A stretch of DNA of 15,391 nt from Spirochaetaceae bacterium. Its GTDB lineage: Bacteria > Spirochaetota > Spirochaetia > Sphaerochaetales > Sphaerochaetaceae. The position numbers and the translations under genes were made by a program. The notes beneath the pieces are model-generated. The model was given only the letters and a program-made list of their open reading frames with translations. It was not told the origin of the DNA and did not search any database. Every line of letters starts with the position of its first letter. The stretch's first letter is position 1. This document shows, piece by piece, positions 8,547-14,208 of the stretch. The stretch is from contig JAENWY010000025.1 of NCBI GenBank assembly GCA_016649775.1, positions 1 through 15,391 of the forward strand. The letters run 5' to 3'.

Positions 8547-9128
8547 TTAATAAATAAGCTTTCTATCTACATAGTATTCTACAAGACTATCTTCTTGACT
8601 TCTTAAATATTCACGTAACATAAATAAAGAAGAAGAATTATTAAGATCACCTAATACATCAATTAGTTCTGATCTTGCTAATTGGTAAGAAGAATTACCT
8701 AATTTTGTTTTAATATTCCGTTCAATCGAAAAGTTCTTGGCTTGAGGAGAACTAATTAGTGCTAATAAAGTGGTTGGGATATCTCCAATAGGAGGAGTGT
8801 CTATATTACATAGATCAAAAGAACTCATTACAACAGTTCCTTCCCCTATTTTTGATTTAATATCAAAAGTGCCACCTGTATCTTTAATAGTTTGAACTAA
8901 AAAGGATAAACCTAATCCAACTTTTCGACTCTTGTGTTTAATACCATTAGTATAATAAGGATCCAATACTTTGCTTAATACTTCCTGACTCATTCCTGAT
9001 CCATCATCACTGATAAAAAAGCTAAAATATCTATCTTCTTCATCAATCTTTAAAACCACATTTGTACTGCTAGCTTCAAAAGAGTTCTGAGTGATGTCTA
9101 ATATATAATCAGTCAAATATCTATGCAT
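8547..9128 (-). CDS. Stand-alone GHKL (histidine kinase-type) ATPase in hydrogenase operon
   Basis: A 193-residue cytoplasmic protein made almost entirely of a HATPase_c domain. The N-box is DITQNSFEA (11-19, N15), the G1 box DDGSGM (41-46), an F-box-like DPYYTN (56-61), the G2 box VGLGL (70-74) and GEGT (95-98). These are the ATP-binding signatures of sensor histidine kinases, but there is no phosphoacceptor-His/dimerisation domain, sensor domain or membrane segment. Residues about 110-193 form a short, mostly helical tail I cannot assign. It lies 16 bases after hydC and 24 before the ferredoxin-like gene, so it is co-expressed with the hydrogenase. The Shine-Dalgarno is weak, suggesting coupling to hydC translation. 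A role in regulation or assembly is inference; an anti-sigma-type kinase is an alternative. Confidence 0.85.
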   Translation of the reverse strand: MHRYLTDYILDITQNSFEASSTNVVLKIDEEDRYFSFFISDDGSGMSQEVLSKVLDPYYTNGIKHKSRKVGLGLSFLVQTIKDTGGTFDIKSKIGEGTVVMSSFDLCNIDTPPIGDIPTTLLALISSPQAKNFSIERNIKTKLGNSSYQLARSELIDVLGDLNNSSSLFMLREYLRSQEDSLVEYYVDRKLIY

Positions 9129-9144
9129 ATATCATAATCCAATA

Positions 9145-9615
9145 TTATAAGTACTTACTTAAAATTCCAGGAATTTGTTTTTTAGTAACTTTACCAAAAA
9201 CTTCACCACCAATTGTCATAACAGGGGCTAGTCCACAACAACCAATACAACGAACTGCTTCCAATGAGAATTTACCATCTTTTGTAATATCTCCAATTCC
9301 AATACCAAGTTGAGATAGAATCTCATCAACGAGGGATTCACCACCCTTTAAATAACAAGCTGTACCAAGACAAACTTGAATATTGTTATCACCTGGTTTT
9401 GTCATTTTAAAGAAATGATAAAATGTTAACACACCATAAATTTTTGCTAATGGAACATCAATCATTTCCGCAACTTTATCAGCTGACTCTCTTGAAACAT
9501 AACCAAGTTCACTTTGAACTTGGTGTAATATCATGATGAGATTACCTGGTTTATCGCGCCATTCATTGATAAATTTAATCAATTTAGACGAAAATATTTC
9601 CTTTTTCTCTGACAT
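9145..9615 (-). CDS. hydC: Bifurcating hydrogenase subunit HydC (NuoE-like)
   Basis: A 156-residue [2Fe-2S] protein of the NuoE family, about the usual length. A helical N-terminal part (LIMILHQVQSELGYVS, 26-41, then VPLAKIYGVLTFYHFF, 54-69) precedes a thioredoxin-like domain with the four cluster ligands C82, C87 (CLGTAC) and C123, C127 (CIGCC). In HydABC this subunit docks on HydB and carries electrons near the flavin site. It is the first gene of the minus-strand hydrogenase operon, preceded by a strong AGGAGG Shine-Dalgarno, and is divergent from rex. Complex I NuoE is the alternative by similarity, but hydA in the same operon and the lack of other nuo genes settle the assignment. Confidence 0.95.
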   Translation of the reverse strand: MSEKKEIFSSKLIKFINEWRDKPGNLIMILHQVQSELGYVSRESADKVAEMIDVPLAKIYGVLTFYHFFKMTKPGDNNIQVCLGTACYLKGGESLVDEILSQLGIGIGDITKDGKFSLEAVRCIGCCGLAPVMTIGGEVFGKVTKKQIPGILSKYL

Positions 9616-9645
9616 GTATCCTCCTAATAAGTTTTATTAATAATA

Positions 9646-9659
9646 TTTAACTTTTTAAA
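9646..9659. promoter_or_regulatory. Possible Rex operator upstream of hydC
   Basis: A small dyad TTTAA-CTTT-TTAAA lies 31-44 bases before the hydC start. Its TTAA-N4-TTAA core matches the centre of the general Rex consensus (TTGTTAA-N4-TTAACAA), but the outer bases do not match. The AT-rich background makes this weak evidence. Confidence 0.25.
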
Positions 9660-9767
9660 GTAATTGCTTTCTTACAAATTTATCATACATAAAAACCTTT
9701 GTATATAGAATTATTATTCCAATTAACACCATTTTTAGATTATTTTGTGCAAATTTTTAGCTATTTA

Positions 9768-9794
9768 TTGACTAGTTTAACCATTTAATATACT
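9768..9794 (+). promoter_or_regulatory. Candidate rex promoter
   Basis: TTGACT (9768-9773) is a five-of-six -35 match. TATACT (9789-9794) is a five-of-six -10 match at 15-base spacing, and an overlapping TACTAT (9791-9796) gives 17-base spacing. The ATG is at 9821, with AGGA at 9810-9813 as ribosome binding site. Confidence 0.5.
9777..9788. promoter_or_regulatory. Possible Rex autoregulatory operator
   Basis: TTAA-CCAT-TTAA sits exactly between the candidate -35 and -10 of the rex promoter, where a repressor would block polymerase. It matches only the TTAA-N4-TTAA core of the Rex consensus. Confidence 0.3.
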
Positions 9795-9820
9795 ATATTT
9801 CACATTAACAGGAATAATAT

Positions 9821-10495
9821 ATGAATAAAGAACAGCTAATAAGAGTGACTAACTACTATAGAGCACTGATTAAATTACGAGCAATCGGATTAGAAAGAGT
9901 TTTCGCACATAATCTTGCTGATGCAGCAGGCGTCACAGCAACAGTGGTTAGAAAAGATTTTTCTCAACTTTCAATTTTAGGACAAAAAAGAGGTGGTTAT
10001 CAAATTGTTGGACTAATTGAATCTTTATCGACAATTCTTGGAAAAGGTGATGAACAAAATGCGATAATTTTAGGCTGTGGAAGAATTGGACTAGCATTAA
10101 TGCATTATAGTGGTTTTGAATCTGATGGAATTAATATTGTCGCAGGATTCGACAATGATTCAAATGTTTATTCAGATCCATCACAGCCAACTCCAATTTA
10201 TCCAACAAATAGATTAGAAGAAGTAATTAGAGCTTTAAAAGTAAAAGTTGCTATAATTACAGTTCCTGAGAGTTCCGCAGCTGATACATATCGAAAAATA
10301 CTTGATGCAGATGTTGCAGGCGTATTAAACTTCTCTCCAGTAACCTTAAAACCAACACTTATGAAGAATGGAACGATGTCTATTGTCCACAACATAAATG
10401 TGGGACTTTCTCTTGAACAGATATTTTATGAATTAAAATTCCCTAAGAAAAAGAATGTTGCTCCTCTTCATGAATCTTTAATTGAAGCTAACTAG
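9821..10495 (+). CDS. rex: Redox-sensing transcriptional repressor Rex
   Basis: A 224-residue cytoplasmic DNA-binding protein that senses the NADH/NAD+ ratio: it is released from DNA when NADH is high. Residues 1-70 form the winged helix with the Rex hallmark VRKDFSQLSILGQKRGGYQI (43-62). Residues about 78-200 form a Rossmann fold with GCGRIG (85-90) and an acidic residue after the second strand (GFDND, D111). The C-terminal helix (NVGLSLEQIFYELKF) is the domain-swapping helix of the dimer. Length is typical. It is transcribed divergently from the hydrogenase operon, an NADH-consuming system, which is a natural Rex target. Dyads in the shared 205-bp control region are consistent with autoregulation and hyd control, though weak. 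It ends at its own terminator. Confidence 0.97.
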   Translation: MNKEQLIRVTNYYRALIKLRAIGLERVFAHNLADAAGVTATVVRKDFSQLSILGQKRGGYQIVGLIESLSTILGKGDEQNAIILGCGRIGLALMHYSGFESDGINIVAGFDNDSNVYSDPSQPTPIYPTNRLEEVIRALKVKVAIITVPESSAADTYRKILDADVAGVLNFSPVTLKPTLMKNGTMSIVHNINVGLSLEQIFYELKFPKKKNVAPLHESLIEAN

Positions 10496-10514
10496 AAGAG
10501 CCTTTATTAAATTC

Positions 10515-10546
10515 AATGTGATAATATTTTAATTATCACATTTTTT
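10515..10546 (+). terminator. rex intrinsic terminator
   Basis: An 11-bp perfect stem (AATGTGATAAT, 10515-10525, with ATTATCACATT, 10532-10542) and a 6-base loop are followed by a T-run. It begins 20 bases after the rex stop and its T-run reaches the stop codon of the opposing gene. Confidence 0.85.
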
Positions 10547-11546
10547 ATTCTCTATCAAATAATTTCATTACAACAGGAAGATGATCACTAATTCCACATA
10601 GTCCCTTGATTTCCCATTTATTTGGAATGCCACTACTTGTTAATAAAAAATCATTGTTATCTATATTAAAAGAATAGTAATCAAGACCTACACCATCAAA
10701 AAGATAAGAAGACCCCAATATTAAATCAATATTAGACCAAGTACCATTGTAAAAATAGGTACCTTTGGTACTCTTTTTCACACTGTCATCAAAAGTTGGA
10801 CTATACATCATAGATTTAAAAACACTATCTCTATGAGGGGTAAGTCCAAGAGAACCTTTTTTTGTATATGGTAAATAATTTTTATTAGATTCCAATATTA
10901 ATGCACTCATTTCAGTTGTTGCTTGAGAAGGATCTTCATTAAAATCACCACACATAAGTACAAGATGATCACTATTTTTGAGCATTTCAGATTTTAGTAT
11001 TTTTGATAAATTAATTCTATCCTCTTCTGTTGCTATATCACCACTATATTTACTTTTTGCATGAACTTCAAAAATAGTTAACAGATTTCCTTTAATATTA
11101 AAATCTAACTGCAATACAGATCGATTATTAATAACAGAATGAACGCTTATATTAGTTGGTTTAATTTTTGATATAAATCCAATTGATATTGCACTGTCTT
11201 TCTTCTTAATTGAACCATAGTATTTATAACCTTCTCTTTTTAAATAGCTATTTAATAAATCTTTTAAAACTCCAGAATGTTCTATTTCTTGAAGCAAAAC
11301 AATATCGGTATTATCTTTCTTTATAACTGCTGCAGCATTTTTCAATCTTCTTTTATAAGCTATTGAATCCCAACCTTTTGAGGGAGTATACTCTTCATAT
11401 TCTGTACCATCTAATTTATCATCCATTAGATTATCAACATTCCAACTCATGATTGTAAGCATATTATTAGGCTCATCAAGTTGACCACTACAACTACAAA
11501 GACTAAATATTAGTACTAATATAATAATTGATATTTTTTCTTCCAT
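10545..11546 (-). CDS. Exported lipoprotein of endonuclease/exonuclease/phosphatase fold
   Basis: A 333-residue protein of the PF03372-type metal-dependent phosphodiesterase fold. Active-site motifs in order: MSWNVDNL (N36), LLQEIE (Glu87), EVHAKS (His162), CGDFNEDP (D201, N203), WSNIDLIL (D274), and ISDHLPV (D321, H322). All key residues are kept, so it should be an active nuclease or phosphodiesterase; the substrate cannot be told. The N-terminus is hydrophobic (ISIIILVLIFSL) and ends in LCSC, a relaxed lipobox with C19 as the likely lipidated residue, so it probably acts outside the cytoplasm. The start is uncertain: ATG at 11546 gives this signal, while ATG at 11579 would add 11 residues. 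Neither has a Shine-Dalgarno, and MEEK is poor in positive charge for a signal peptide. The clpP terminator lies just upstream. Confidence 0.82.
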   Translation of the reverse strand: MEEKISIIILVLIFSLCSCSGQLDEPNNMLTIMSWNVDNLMDDKLDGTEYEEYTPSKGWDSIAYKRRLKNAAAVIKKDNTDIVLLQEIEHSGVLKDLLNSYLKREGYKYYGSIKKKDSAISIGFISKIKPTNISVHSVINNRSVLQLDFNIKGNLLTIFEVHAKSKYSGDIATEEDRINLSKILKSEMLKNSDHLVLMCGDFNEDPSQATTEMSALILESNKNYLPYTKKGSLGLTPHRDSVFKSMMYSPTFDDSVKKSTKGTYFYNGTWSNIDLILGSSYLFDGVGLDYYSFNIDNNDFLLTSSGIPNKWEIKGLCGISDHLPVVMKLFDRE

Positions 11547-11580
11547 ATTAATATAGAAATAAAAAAATTGAAAATGCATT

Positions 11581-11606
11581 AAAAAAAGGCAGCCGTTAAG
11601 ACCACC
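11581..11606 (-). terminator. clpP intrinsic terminator
   Basis: On the minus strand a GC-rich 7-bp stem (GGTGGTC with GGCTGCC, including G-U pairs) with loop TTAAC is directly followed by seven T. It begins 26 bases after the clpP stop and ends right at the upstream ATG candidate of the next gene. Confidence 0.7.
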
Positions 11607-11632
11607 AATTTTTATATATAATAAATTGAATT

Positions 11633-12217
11633 TTATAATTCAGATCTATTTGTTACAATTCTATTAATTAAACCATACTCAAGAGCCTCTTCACTAAATA
11701 ACCAATGATCTCTTTCAGTATCTTTTTTAACTTCTTCAACAGTTTTATCAGTTGCATGAGCAATAACACTATCAAGTTTAAGTCTTAACTTTTCAATTTG
11801 TTTTGAATAAATTTCAATATCAGAAGCCACACCCTTCATACCACTCATTGGTTGGTGAATTAAATATGTGGAATTAGGTAAACCAATTCTTTTTTCTTTT
11901 GGTACAGCAAGTAATACAAGAGAAGCTGCAGAGGCAACAAGACCTGTTCCAATCATTAACACAGGACAAGAAATAAATCTAACCATATCATAGATTGCAT
12001 AACCTGCATCTACATCACCACCAGGACTATTAATAAAAATTTTAATTTCTTTTTCACTATCATCTTGTTCAAGAACTAATAACTGATTAATAATTTTTTC
12101 TGATAAATCTTTATTTATTTCACCACTTAGCATTACACTACGAGTTTTTAATAGTTTATCACCCATATCTGGGCCCTTTTTCTCTTCTACTTTTTTTTCT
12201 TTATCTTCTAATCTCAT
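11633..12217 (-). CDS. clpP: ClpP-family serine protease, non-canonical
   Basis: Proteolytic subunit of Clp machines: a 194-residue cytoplasmic peptidase that forms ring oligomers fed by a Clp ATPase. The family core is clear: INSPGGDVDAGYAIYD (62-77), catalytic Ser96 in GLVASAASL, His121 in YLIHQPMSG, and Asp170 in DTERDHW, so the triad is intact. It departs from the usual sequence: GLVASAAS replaces GQAASMGA, the C-terminal motif reads YGLINRI instead of YGLIDxI, and the first 25 residues are strongly charged rather than the usual axial loop. This fits a second ClpP paralogue of the kind some bacteria carry. No clpX or tig is adjacent. AGGAGA lies seven bases before the start. The transcript ends at a terminator just downstream. 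Confidence 0.92.
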   Translation of the reverse strand: MRLEDKEKKVEEKKGPDMGDKLLKTRSVMLSGEINKDLSEKIINQLLVLEQDDSEKEIKIFINSPGGDVDAGYAIYDMVRFISCPVLMIGTGLVASAASLVLLAVPKEKRIGLPNSTYLIHQPMSGMKGVASDIEIYSKQIEKLRLKLDSVIAHATDKTVEEVKKDTERDHWLFSEEALEYGLINRIVTNRSEL

Positions 12218-12255
12218 ATTATTCTCCTAAGAAATGAATTTAATCACTATTATTG

Positions 12256-12284
12256 AGTATAATAAAATATTAGTTAAATGAAAA
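12256..12284 (-). promoter_or_regulatory. Candidate clpP promoter
   Basis: On the minus strand, TTTTCA (12284-12279) and TATACT (12261-12256) are separated by 17 bases, 39 bases before the clpP start. No CIRCE-like or other stress operator is visible around it. Confidence 0.4.
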
Positions 12285-12369
12285 GTAAAAAAATTGTATT
12301 TTAAGGTTGGTTTATAAATTAATAAATATTTTAATAGCTTTATATGATAATTGTACTATTAACTATTCA

Positions 12370-12398
12370 TTTACTATTCCTTTCTGATATAGTATACA
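12370..12398 (+). promoter_or_regulatory. Candidate era promoter
   Basis: TTTACT (12370-12375) and TATACA (12393-12398) are 17 bases apart, each with four of six consensus matches. The start codon follows 17 bases later behind an AGGAGA Shine-Dalgarno. Confidence 0.35.
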
Positions 12399-12415
12399 GA
12401 GTTTAGGAGAATTAC

Positions 12416-13297
12416 ATGAAATGTGGAACAGTTGCCATTATAGGCAGACCTTCAAGTGGTAAAAGTACAATGGTTAATACCATTGTTGAAATGCCTGTAT
12501 CAATTACAGCAAAAACGCCTCAAACAACAAGAAATGCTATTAGAGGTATTTATACAGAACCAAGAGGTCAACTTATTTTTACCGATACTCCTGGTTACCA
12601 TCTAAATGATCAAACTTTGAATATAAGATTACAAAAAATTGCTGTTGCAGCATTAAAAGAAACAGATATGATTCTTTATATGGTCGATAGTACAAGAGTT
12701 CCTGGAAAAGAAGAGTTAGCAATTGTAGAAATTTTACAAAAAGCAAAACGTCCAATAATTTGTTGTTTAAACAAATGTGATGTAGCTAAAAGTGATAAAA
12801 TTGAAATTGCTAGAGACTTTATAAACGAACAATTACCTTATTCTAAAGTATTAGAAGCATCAGCAAAAAAAGATGAAGGAATTGATGATATATTAATTGC
12901 TTTATTTGCTATAGCTCCTGAGGGTGAATTGTTGTATCCACCAGATTCATATACTGATCAACCTGTTGAATTCAGAATTAGTGAAATAATCAGAGGAAAT
13001 ACAATCTCTTTAGTATCACAAGAACTACCTCATGCAATTTATGTTGAAGTTAGTGATCTTGAAAGTAAAGAAGAAAACAATGAAATTTGGGTTAGAGCTT
13101 TCATTATTGTAGAGCGAGAATCACAAAAAGGAATTATTGTTGGAAAAGGTGGTGCTAATATTAAAAAAATTAGAGTTTCATCTTTTAAAGCTATAAAACC
13201 CATTTTTCCAGGTAAGAAGTTACAACTTGATTTAAGAGTTAAAGCTCAACCAAAATGGAGAAAAAATACTATTTTACTTGATAAATTATTAACTTAA
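12416..13297 (+). CDS. era: GTPase Era, 16S rRNA-binding ribosome assembly factor
   Basis: A 293-residue GTPase that binds 16S rRNA near its 3' end and assists 30S maturation; normal length for Era. The GTPase motifs are complete: G1 GRPSSGKS (10-17), G2 in TTRNAIRG (37-44), G3 DTPGY (57-61), G4 NKCD (119-122) and G5 SAK (149-151). The C-terminal KH RNA-binding domain shows EFRISEIIRG, IIVERESQKGIIVGKGG and the ending typical of Era (LDLRVKAQPKWR). A good AGGAGA Shine-Dalgarno stands before the ATG. It is a single gene here, divergent from clpP and ended by its own hairpin, without the rnc, recO or ybeY neighbours often seen in other bacteria. Confidence 0.97.
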   Translation: MKCGTVAIIGRPSSGKSTMVNTIVEMPVSITAKTPQTTRNAIRGIYTEPRGQLIFTDTPGYHLNDQTLNIRLQKIAVAALKETDMILYMVDSTRVPGKEELAIVEILQKAKRPIICCLNKCDVAKSDKIEIARDFINEQLPYSKVLEASAKKDEGIDDILIALFAIAPEGELLYPPDSYTDQPVEFRISEIIRGNTISLVSQELPHAIYVEVSDLESKEENNEIWVRAFIIVERESQKGIIVGKGGANIKKIRVSSFKAIKPIFPGKKLQLDLRVKAQPKWRKNTILLDKLLT

Positions 13298-13307
13298 TTT
13301 ATCTTCT

Positions 13308-13345
13308 AAATAAAAGGAATGCCATATATAGCATTCCTTTTATTT
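13308..13345. terminator. Bidirectional intrinsic terminator
   Basis: A perfect 15-bp inverted repeat (13308-13322 with 13331-13345, core AAAAGGAATGC/GCATTCCTTTT) has an 8-base loop and T-rich flank. It serves the convergent era and flavoprotein genes. Confidence 0.9.
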
Positions 13346-13365
13346 TCTATTAGAATTTAACAAAC

Positions 13366-13938
13366 CTAATCTATAAAGTTTGTTCTAATTAGCTTTTCTA
13401 CTACAGGTTTGTCTACTTTTGCAATTGCAAATGATTTAATCATCCAAGCCATATTATGTCCTAAAGTTCTCATAATTTGCAAACCCTCTAAATCTTTTTC
13501 TACATCAGATGCTTTTAAGCCATAAACCATAGGCCAATAATTTGATGAAACAATTGGCATTTGTGCATACATAAAAAATTTATTTATTTGATCAATTGCG
13601 GATATGCTACCAGCTCTTCTTGCACTTGCAATAGTTGCTGCAGGTTTCAATGCTAATTTTAACTTATCACAACGACTAATCAAATTAGTCATAAACATAC
13701 TAAGCATACCAGTAGCTGCTGAATAATAAACTGGAGTTCCAACAATTAAACCATCTGAATTTTCAACAAGTCTTGCAACATTGCTAACAAATAAATTATC
13801 ATTACATTTTTCAGCTGATCCAAGATGAATAATTTGTGTGTTTATACCATCTTCGTTAAGTGCCTTTGCTATTTCCATCAAAGCTGTATAGGTACATTGT
13901 TTTTCTCGAGGGCTACCATTAATTAATATAACGTCCAT
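13366..13938 (-). CDS. Flavodoxin-fold NAD(P)H-dependent FMN oxidoreductase
   Basis: A 190-residue cytoplasmic protein of the NADPH-dependent FMN reductase/iron-sulfur flavoprotein superfamily. The FMN phosphate loop is NGSPREKQCTYTAL (7-20), and the second flavin motif is GTPVYYSAATGMLSMFMTNL, typical of this group. Members of the iron-sulfur branch carry a compact cysteine motif after the second strand. Here the corresponding stretch (HLGSAEKCNDNLF) keeps a single cysteine, so a [4Fe-4S] cluster is unlikely and it is a plain flavoprotein. The substrate is unknown; quinone, flavin or nitro-compound reduction are possible. No strong Shine-Dalgarno is visible. A good promoter match lies 75-102 bases upstream and a dyad beyond it. 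Confidence 0.88.
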   Translation of the reverse strand: MDVILINGSPREKQCTYTALMEIAKALNEDGINTQIIHLGSAEKCNDNLFVSNVARLVENSDGLIVGTPVYYSAATGMLSMFMTNLISRCDKLKLALKPAATIASARRAGSISAIDQINKFFMYAQMPIVSSNYWPMVYGLKASDVEKDLEGLQIMRTLGHNMAWMIKSFAIAKVDKPVVEKLIRTNFID

Positions 13939-14012
13939 AATCTTTATTTATCTTCTTTTTAATATTTTGTATTCTAAAATATTTATATAATTTCTTATAT
14001 TTTAAAAATTGT

Positions 14013-14040
14013 ATTCTATGATAATAATAAAACTTATCAA
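14013..14040 (-). promoter_or_regulatory. Candidate promoter of flavoprotein gene
   Basis: On the minus strand, TTGATA (14040-14035) and TAGAAT (14018-14013) each match consensus at five of six positions and are 16 bases apart, about 75 bases before the ATG. The -10 is part of a ten-base sequence, TAGAATACAA, repeated at 13976-13967, 42 bases downstream. Confidence 0.5.
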
Positions 14041-14079
14041 ACTCTTTATTATAACTTAATAAATTTAATCTGATTTAGC

Positions 14080-14102
14080 TACTAAATAATTGATATTTAG
14101 TA
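14080..14102. repeat. Perfect 9-bp dyad, operator-like
   Basis: TACTAAATA (14080-14088) and TATTTAGTA (14094-14102) form a perfect inverted repeat with a 5-base spacer. A third partial copy, TACTAAAT, is at 14131-14138. The dyad is about 40 bases upstream of the candidate flavoprotein promoter's -35. It has no U-tract fitting a terminator. Confidence 0.45.
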
Positions 14103-14164
14103 AATTTATATATTATAAAAGATAACAGACTACTAAATTTTAACATTCGAATTAGTTTTTAACG

Positions 14165-14196
14165 TAAAGAAAGGACGGAAAACCGCCCTTTCTTTA
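14165..14196 (-). terminator. lysS intrinsic terminator
   Basis: A stem of TAAAGAAAGG with CCTTTCTTTA (14165-14174 and 14187-14196), one A-C mismatch, then CGG/CCG around an AAAA loop. It lies 12 bases beyond the lysS stop; the downstream side is T-rich on the minus strand. Confidence 0.8.
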
Positions 14197-14208
14197 TTAT
14201 TAAAAATC

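Noticed and set aside
4568..9615. Reading the operon as part of respiratory complex I (nuoEFG)
   Set aside because: The hydA product has all H-cluster motifs, HydB has the extra N- and C-terminal ferredoxin domains, and no other nuo gene is present.
14089..14164. Possible small RNA in the 13939-14208 gap
   Set aside because: Apart from the dyad, promoter and lysS terminator the sequence is plain AT-rich, with no stable structure or promoter-terminator pair in one orientation.
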